From an uncultured Muribaculaceae bacterium (GTDB lineage: Bacteria > Bacteroidota > Bacteroidia > Bacteroidales > Muribaculaceae), in assembly GCA_958436175.1 (NCBI GenBank), contig CAUBJF010000005.1, forward strand, positions 124,001-188,000: DNA of 64,000 nt. Direction: 5' to 3'. Made by a program: the position numbers and the translations under genes. How positions within the stretch are numbered: the stretch's first letter is position 1; each line of letters begins with the position of its first letter. Below are positions 60,201 through 64,000 of the stretch, in pieces. Under the pieces are notes generated by a model that saw nothing but the letters and a program-made list of their open reading frames with translations, was not told the origin of the DNA and did not search any database.

Positions 60201-63160
60201 GCAACGAGCAGCCTAACTTCCTGCGGGAGGTCGCAGGATACTGGTTACGCCACAAAGACCGGGAGCCACGTCTGGCCTCCCTCGTGTTCGTCACGCCGAA
60301 CAAACGAAGCGCGATGTTCCTGAAAAAATATGTTCGCGAAGGCATCAGAGGCGTTGCCCTGATGCCCCGGTTCATGACCATGCGTACCTTTCTCGGGCTC
60401 CACGCGCCCCTCCCGGAAGCTCCGGAACGCGAACTTCTTTTCATACTCTACCAGGCATATATCGATGCTATGCACAGCCACGGGCGCACCGAGGGCGTAC
60501 GCGAGTTCGACTCCTTTATCTTCTGGGGCGACATCATACTCAGCGACTTCGACGAAATCGACCGCTCGATGGCCAACGCAGCCGATCTTTTCCGCAACCT
60601 CAAGAACATAAAAGAGATCCAGGCTGACTATCTTGATGAGGGGCAGAAAGAAGTGGTACGCCGTATATGGGGCGAGAGCCGCCTGACCTCGGATCTGGAC
60701 CGTTTCTGGCTGCACCTCGACGACTCGGAATCGTCGCTGGGCTCCAAGTTCCTGTATCTCTGGGAGATTCTGGGCGATGTATACCGCAACTACCAAGAAG
60801 CTCTCACAAAACGCGGCTATGCTTCCGTGGGAAAGGTATACCGTAGCGCCGTCGAGCATTTCAGGAATCTGGAAGCGTTCGACATCAGCGGTGACACACA
60901 CTATGTCTTCGTCGGCTTCAACGACCTCTCGACATCAGAAAGTCTGATCTTCGAACGGCTCAAGGAGCTGAAAGCCGCGTCGTTTTTCTGGGATACAGTA
61001 GTCCTCACACTCGACTGCGAGCACGGCGGTTCCTCCAGGGCAATGCAGCGTCTCGCCAGGCTGAGCCGTCATTTTCCCATGCCCGACGACTTCGAACTCC
61101 TTATGCCTGCATGTACGCCTGCCGTCACCGTCACTGCCGTGCCTTCCAGCATAGCGCAGACAAAGCTGCTGGGCAACAAGCTTCAGGAATGGCTCGACGA
61201 CGACAGCCTCGACGGTAGCGACGGCATCAACACAGCTGTCGTACTCCCAGACCCGACGCTGCTCGTTCCAGCACTGTTCTCCGTCCCCGAAGGCATAGAG
61301 AAAATCAACATTTCCTTAGGACTGCCCTACCGCAGCACGACTTTCGCCTCACTGCTCCACAGCGTCATAAGCATGCAGTTGCGGGCTCGGACGATCCATG
61401 GCGCTGTCCACTATTTCTATCAGGATGTCATGGCCGTGCTCACTCATCCCCACGTAAGGATGATAGCGGCGGAGAGCGCTGCCACGCTGAGCAAAATGAT
61501 ATCCGAAGAGAAGCTTTTCAATATCCCGGCACGGAAAATATGCGAAGAGCTGCCGGACTTCAGCGCCTTGTTCACTCCCGTAAGAGAACTCGGGTCGGTC
61601 CGGGATGTCGCCACCTACCTTACGGGACTGTTCGACTGGCTTGGCGAAGCCCTGAATTCGCTCCGGGAAGATGGGCCGGAGATGTTCGAGATAAAGGCCC
61701 TCTCCTATTTCCGGCAGGAAGTTCTGATACTCAGCGATATCATCGAACGCTACGGCGTGTCGATGTCAGATAGCACATTCCTACAGCTTTTCGAACGCAT
61801 CTTCAACGCCCGGGGCCTGAGTGTCAACGGAGCGCCCCTCCAGGGGGTGCAGATGCTCGGCGTTCTCGAAACGCGCGCCCTGGACTTCGACAATGTCGCC
61901 ATCCTGTCGATGAACGAACGTATCTTCCCACGCCGGCAGTACACCAGGACGATGATACCCAACGCAGTCCGAAGCGGTTTCGGACTTCCTGATTTCGAAA
62001 ACCTTGAATGGACATACGCCTACAGCTTCTTCCGCCTGATTGCAAGGGCAAAAAAGGTGGACATATACTTCGACACGCGCAGCGAGGGACTTGCCGGAGG
62101 TGAAATGAGCCGCTATATCTCCCAGATGCGCTTCCTGATGCCCGGAATCAATGTCAGGATGAGGGCAGCATCCCTGGGGGCGGAACCGTCGTCAAAGACC
62201 GAGATCAGCGTCAGCAAGACGGATGCCGTAATGGCCCATATCGACAAATTCCGCGCCGGAGGCCCCCTGAGACTCTCGGCATCGGCGCTGAAAACATTCA
62301 AGAGCTGCCCTCTGCAGTTCTATCTCGCCTACGTGCGCGGCATGCGCGGCAGCGACGAACTCGTCGACTACATGACTGCCTCGGACTACGGCACGATAGT
62401 CCACAAGGTAATACAGGAACTCTACGAGCCATACCGCGACAGCCCAATCACTTCCACAATCATACGCGGAATCCTCGGCTCCGACATCATAGAAAGAACC
62501 ACACGCGAAGAAATCGTGCGGCAGAACTTCCCCGAGTATGCCGGCAAGGATGCCTTCATGCTCCCGGCGGAGGCAGAAATAGGCTATGAGGTCATCTCTG
62601 CCATCGCACGCTCCGACATGGAGGCTGAGTTGCGCGCATACGGTACTGTCCCGTTCCGCTACAAGCAGTCGGAAGACAAATACGACATATCCTGGGAGAT
62701 AGAGCCGGGACTGGCGATACGTTTCTATATGTCGGTGGACCGTGTCGACATACTGCAGGGCGGCAAACTGCGTTTCATCGACTTCAAGACCGGTAAAGAA
62801 GAAACCCGAGGGAGCGTCGAGGATATGTTCAGGCCCGACAGAATCGAAAGCAACGGCATGTTCCAGCTGCTCACCTACTGCGAAGCCTACCGCGGAGGTG
62901 TCGACGACAAGGCCGAAATCATCCCCATGCTCCATCCCATGCGCGAGCTGTCGCAGAACGCCGACCTCGTCCCTCTCAAAGTGAACGGACGCGATGTCGA
63001 GTCATTCCGCGATGTCTCCGACGTATTTCTTCCGGAACTCAAGAAGCTGATCGGAAGAATTTTCGACAAAAACGAAGCGTTCACCCAGTGCGAAGACTCA
63101 CGCAACTGCCGATTCTGCCCGTTCCTGGCTCTGTGCGGACGTATCGTACCAGATTTCTAA
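60197..63160 (+). CDS. AddB-like PD-(D/E)XK nuclease, with inactive helicase region
   Basis: 987 residues. The N-terminal part resembles the helicase half of AddB/RexB, but no P-loop is present (VFVTPNKRSAMFLKKYV is the opening motif). The C-terminal RecB-type nuclease domain holds FKSCPLQFYLAYVRGM, VDRVDI and FIDFKTGKEE, and a C-terminal Cys set (CRFCPFLALC, plus the Cys of SCPLQ) suited to an iron-sulfur cluster. It is expected to process DNA ends in recombinational repair together with an AddA-like helicase-nuclease, not seen in this window. It is linked to holB by a 4-bp overlap, and hemW starts 4 bp after it. Confidence 0.85.
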   Translation: MSNEQPNFLREVAGYWLRHKDREPRLASLVFVTPNKRSAMFLKKYVREGIRGVALMPRFMTMRTFLGLHAPLPEAPERELLFILYQAYIDAMHSHGRTEGVREFDSFIFWGDIILSDFDEIDRSMANAADLFRNLKNIKEIQADYLDEGQKEVVRRIWGESRLTSDLDRFWLHLDDSESSLGSKFLYLWEILGDVYRNYQEALTKRGYASVGKVYRSAVEHFRNLEAFDISGDTHYVFVGFNDLSTSESLIFERLKELKAASFFWDTVVLTLDCEHGGSSRAMQRLARLSRHFPMPDDFELLMPACTPAVTVTAVPSSIAQTKLLGNKLQEWLDDDSLDGSDGINTAVVLPDPTLLVPALFSVPEGIEKINISLGLPYRSTTFASLLHSVISMQLRARTIHGAVHYFYQDVMAVLTHPHVRMIAAESAATLSKMISEEKLFNIPARKICEELPDFSALFTPVRELGSVRDVATYLTGLFDWLGEALNSLREDGPEMFEIKALSYFRQEVLILSDIIERYGVSMSDSTFLQLFERIFNARGLSVNGAPLQGVQMLGVLETRALDFDNVAILSMNERIFPRRQYTRTMIPNAVRSGFGLPDFENLEWTYAYSFFRLIARAKKVDIYFDTRSEGLAGGEMSRYISQMRFLMPGINVRMRAASLGAEPSSKTEISVSKTDAVMAHIDKFRAGGPLRLSASALKTFKSCPLQFYLAYVRGMRGSDELVDYMTASDYGTIVHKVIQELYEPYRDSPITSTIIRGILGSDIIERTTREEIVRQNFPEYAGKDAFMLPAEAEIGYEVISAIARSDMEAELRAYGTVPFRYKQSEDKYDISWEIEPGLAIRFYMSVDRVDILQGGKLRFIDFKTGKEETRGSVEDMFRPDRIESNGMFQLLTYCEAYRGGVDDKAEIIPMLHPMRELSQNADLVPLKVNGRDVESFRDVSDVFLPELKKLIGRIFDKNEAFTQCEDSRNCRFCPFLALCGRIVPDF

Positions 63161-63164
63161 GACT

Positions 63165-64000
63165 ATGGCCGGTATCTATGTCCATGTGCCTTTCTGCCAT
63201 GCCAAATGCGCCTACTGCGACTTCTATTCCATAGCAGACCGTAGCAGGACAGAGGCTTACGTCGAGGCTGTCGGCAAGGAATACAAGGCGCGACAAAGTG
63301 AACTCGGCGACTATTCCGTCGATACTTTATATTTCGGAGGCGGAACCCCCTCGATACTCAGGGATGAGGAATTCGGGAGGCTGACAGCCTTTTTCCCGAA
63401 GACTGAGGAAACGACGATGGAGGTAAACCCGGAGGATGTCTCCGTCCCAAGAGCCGCCCTATGGGGCCGCCAGGGGGTCAATCGCATCAGTATGGGGGTC
63501 CAGTCGCTTGTCGATGCCGAACTCAGGTCTGTCGGACGCCGCCACAGTGCCGAAGATGCCCTGAGGGCCATAGGGGCGATCAGGAATGGAGGCATAGGCA
63601 ATATCAGCTGCGACCTTATCTACGGCCTTCCCGGACAGACCGCCGACAGCTGGGAATACTCCCTTCGGCGGCTTCTCGACACGGGTATCGGACATCTGTC
63701 GGCCTATTCGCTGACGTTCGAAGAAGGGACACTACTGACGCGTAAACGTGACCAGGGTATGATTAAAGAAGCTCCCGAAGAGCTTACAGAAGAAATGTAC
63801 GTCTCGCTCTGCCGCATTGCAAAGGAATACGGGTTCGAGCACTACGAAATCTCGAACTTCGCGCTGCCGGGACTCTGCTCTCGTCACAACTCTTCGTACT
63901 GGACAGGCTCTCCCTACCTCGGCCTCGGTCCGGGAGCCCACAGCCTGGACAAAGACGGAATCCGTCGATTCGTGCCGCCATCGGTAAAAGATTACATAAA
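63165..64000 (+). CDS. hemW: HemW-like radical-SAM protein, 5' part (cut by the window end)
   Basis: The ATG at 63165 opens a frame with no stop before base 64000, giving the first 278 residues. The cluster motif CHAKCAYC (Cys-x3-Cys-x2-Cys) is at about 12-19, and FGGGTPSIL, EVNPEDV, GVNRISMGVQS and the later SAYSLTFEEGT and HYEISNFA motifs fit the HemW/HemN family. The short N-terminus fits HemW rather than the oxygen-independent coproporphyrinogen dehydrogenase HemN. HemW binds heme and is a heme chaperone in studied cases. Confidence 0.9.
   Translation, partial: MAGIYVHVPFCHAKCAYCDFYSIADRSRTEAYVEAVGKEYKARQSELGDYSVDTLYFGGGTPSILRDEEFGRLTAFFPKTEETTMEVNPEDVSVPRAALWGRQGVNRISMGVQSLVDAELRSVGRRHSAEDALRAIGAIRNGGIGNISCDLIYGLPGQTADSWEYSLRRLLDTGIGHLSAYSLTFEEGTLLTRKRDQGMIKEAPEELTEEMYVSLCRIAKEYGFEHYEISNFALPGLCSRHNSSYWTGSPYLGLGPGAHSLDKDGIRRFVPPSVKDYI

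Noticed and set aside
1..64000. CRISPR array, insertion sequence, prophage or restriction system
   Set aside because: No array of spaced direct repeats, transposase, integrase or restriction gene was seen. Only short repeats occur.

Overview
The window is chromosomal DNA from a member of the Bacteroidota, most likely order Bacteroidales and plausibly family Muribaculaceae. This rests on three things. Promoters repeatedly fit the Bacteroidetes pattern (TTG, about 20 nt, TANNTTTG). The gene content is typical of the group: a complete Bat aerotolerance operon, a family-3 (eukaryote-type) glycogen synthase beside an alpha-glucan phosphorylase, DUF3316, DUF3332, DUF4153 and DUF2027-Smr proteins, and an exported C1-family aminopeptidase. 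G+C is visibly above 50%. The family-level placement is inference. I see no rRNA, insertion sequence, integrase, phage gene or CRISPR array. There is one tRNA gene. This is mostly ordinary core genome, densely packed, with many 1-8 bp gene overlaps.

Layout. 1-11.9 kb, mostly +: the 3' part of a malic enzyme lacking the usual phosphotransacetylase domain, gltX, the Kdo transferase waaA, an ArgC-like protein that has lost its catalytic cysteine, a coiled-coil membrane protein, an MgtC-like protein, a CPA2-type antiporter, purM, an MltF-like lytic transglycosylase and a DUF3332 protein. 11.9-21.1 kb, -: an NlpC/P60 lipoprotein at the end of the moxR-DUF58-batD-like-batA-batB-batC-batD-batE operon. 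21.4-24.0 kb, +: a Crp/Fnr regulator, tRNA-Met, then pyrK-pyrD. 24.0-30.2 kb, -: an EFR1-type ferredoxin/flavodoxin, a DUF2027-Smr protein, and the glycogen pair (GT3 synthase then GT35 phosphorylase). 30.4-33.1 kb: a GH29 fucosidase lipoprotein and a GH130-like glycosidase meeting tail to tail with a 37-bp overlap. 33.2-36.9 kb, -: prfA, DUF4153, pyrF. 37.0-41.8 kb, +: sppA, lpxK, purine nucleoside phosphorylase, thiL. 41.9-42.5 kb: an odd intergenic segment with a 4 x 12-bp repeat and a doubtful small frame. 42.5-51.0 kb, +: topoisomerase IV subunit A, DUF3316, an S41 protease lipoprotein, ilvA, a C1 aminopeptidase, a SPOR lipoprotein and cdsA. 51.0-57.3 kb, -: an acyl-CoA synthetase, bioB, a SpoU methyltransferase and radA, with a mechanosensitive channel upstream. 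57.5-64.0 kb, +: mlaE-mlaF, holB, an AddB-like nuclease and hemW (cut by the window end).

Functional themes are envelope building and maintenance (waaA, lpxK, mlaEF, cdsA, MltF, NlpC/P60, Bat), osmotic and ion control (MgtC, antiporter, MscS), nucleotide synthesis (purM, pyrKD, pyrF, PNP) and carbon storage or glycan use (GT3/GT35, GH29, GH130).

I found no convincing complete new defence or mobile system. The most unusual signals are the catalytically dead-looking ArgC paralog beside waaA, a perfect dyad upstream of the glycogen operon whose half-site recurs upstream of the Crp-family gene, an intrinsic terminator ending 3 nt before the pyrK start codon, and the repeat-bearing unit upstream of parC.
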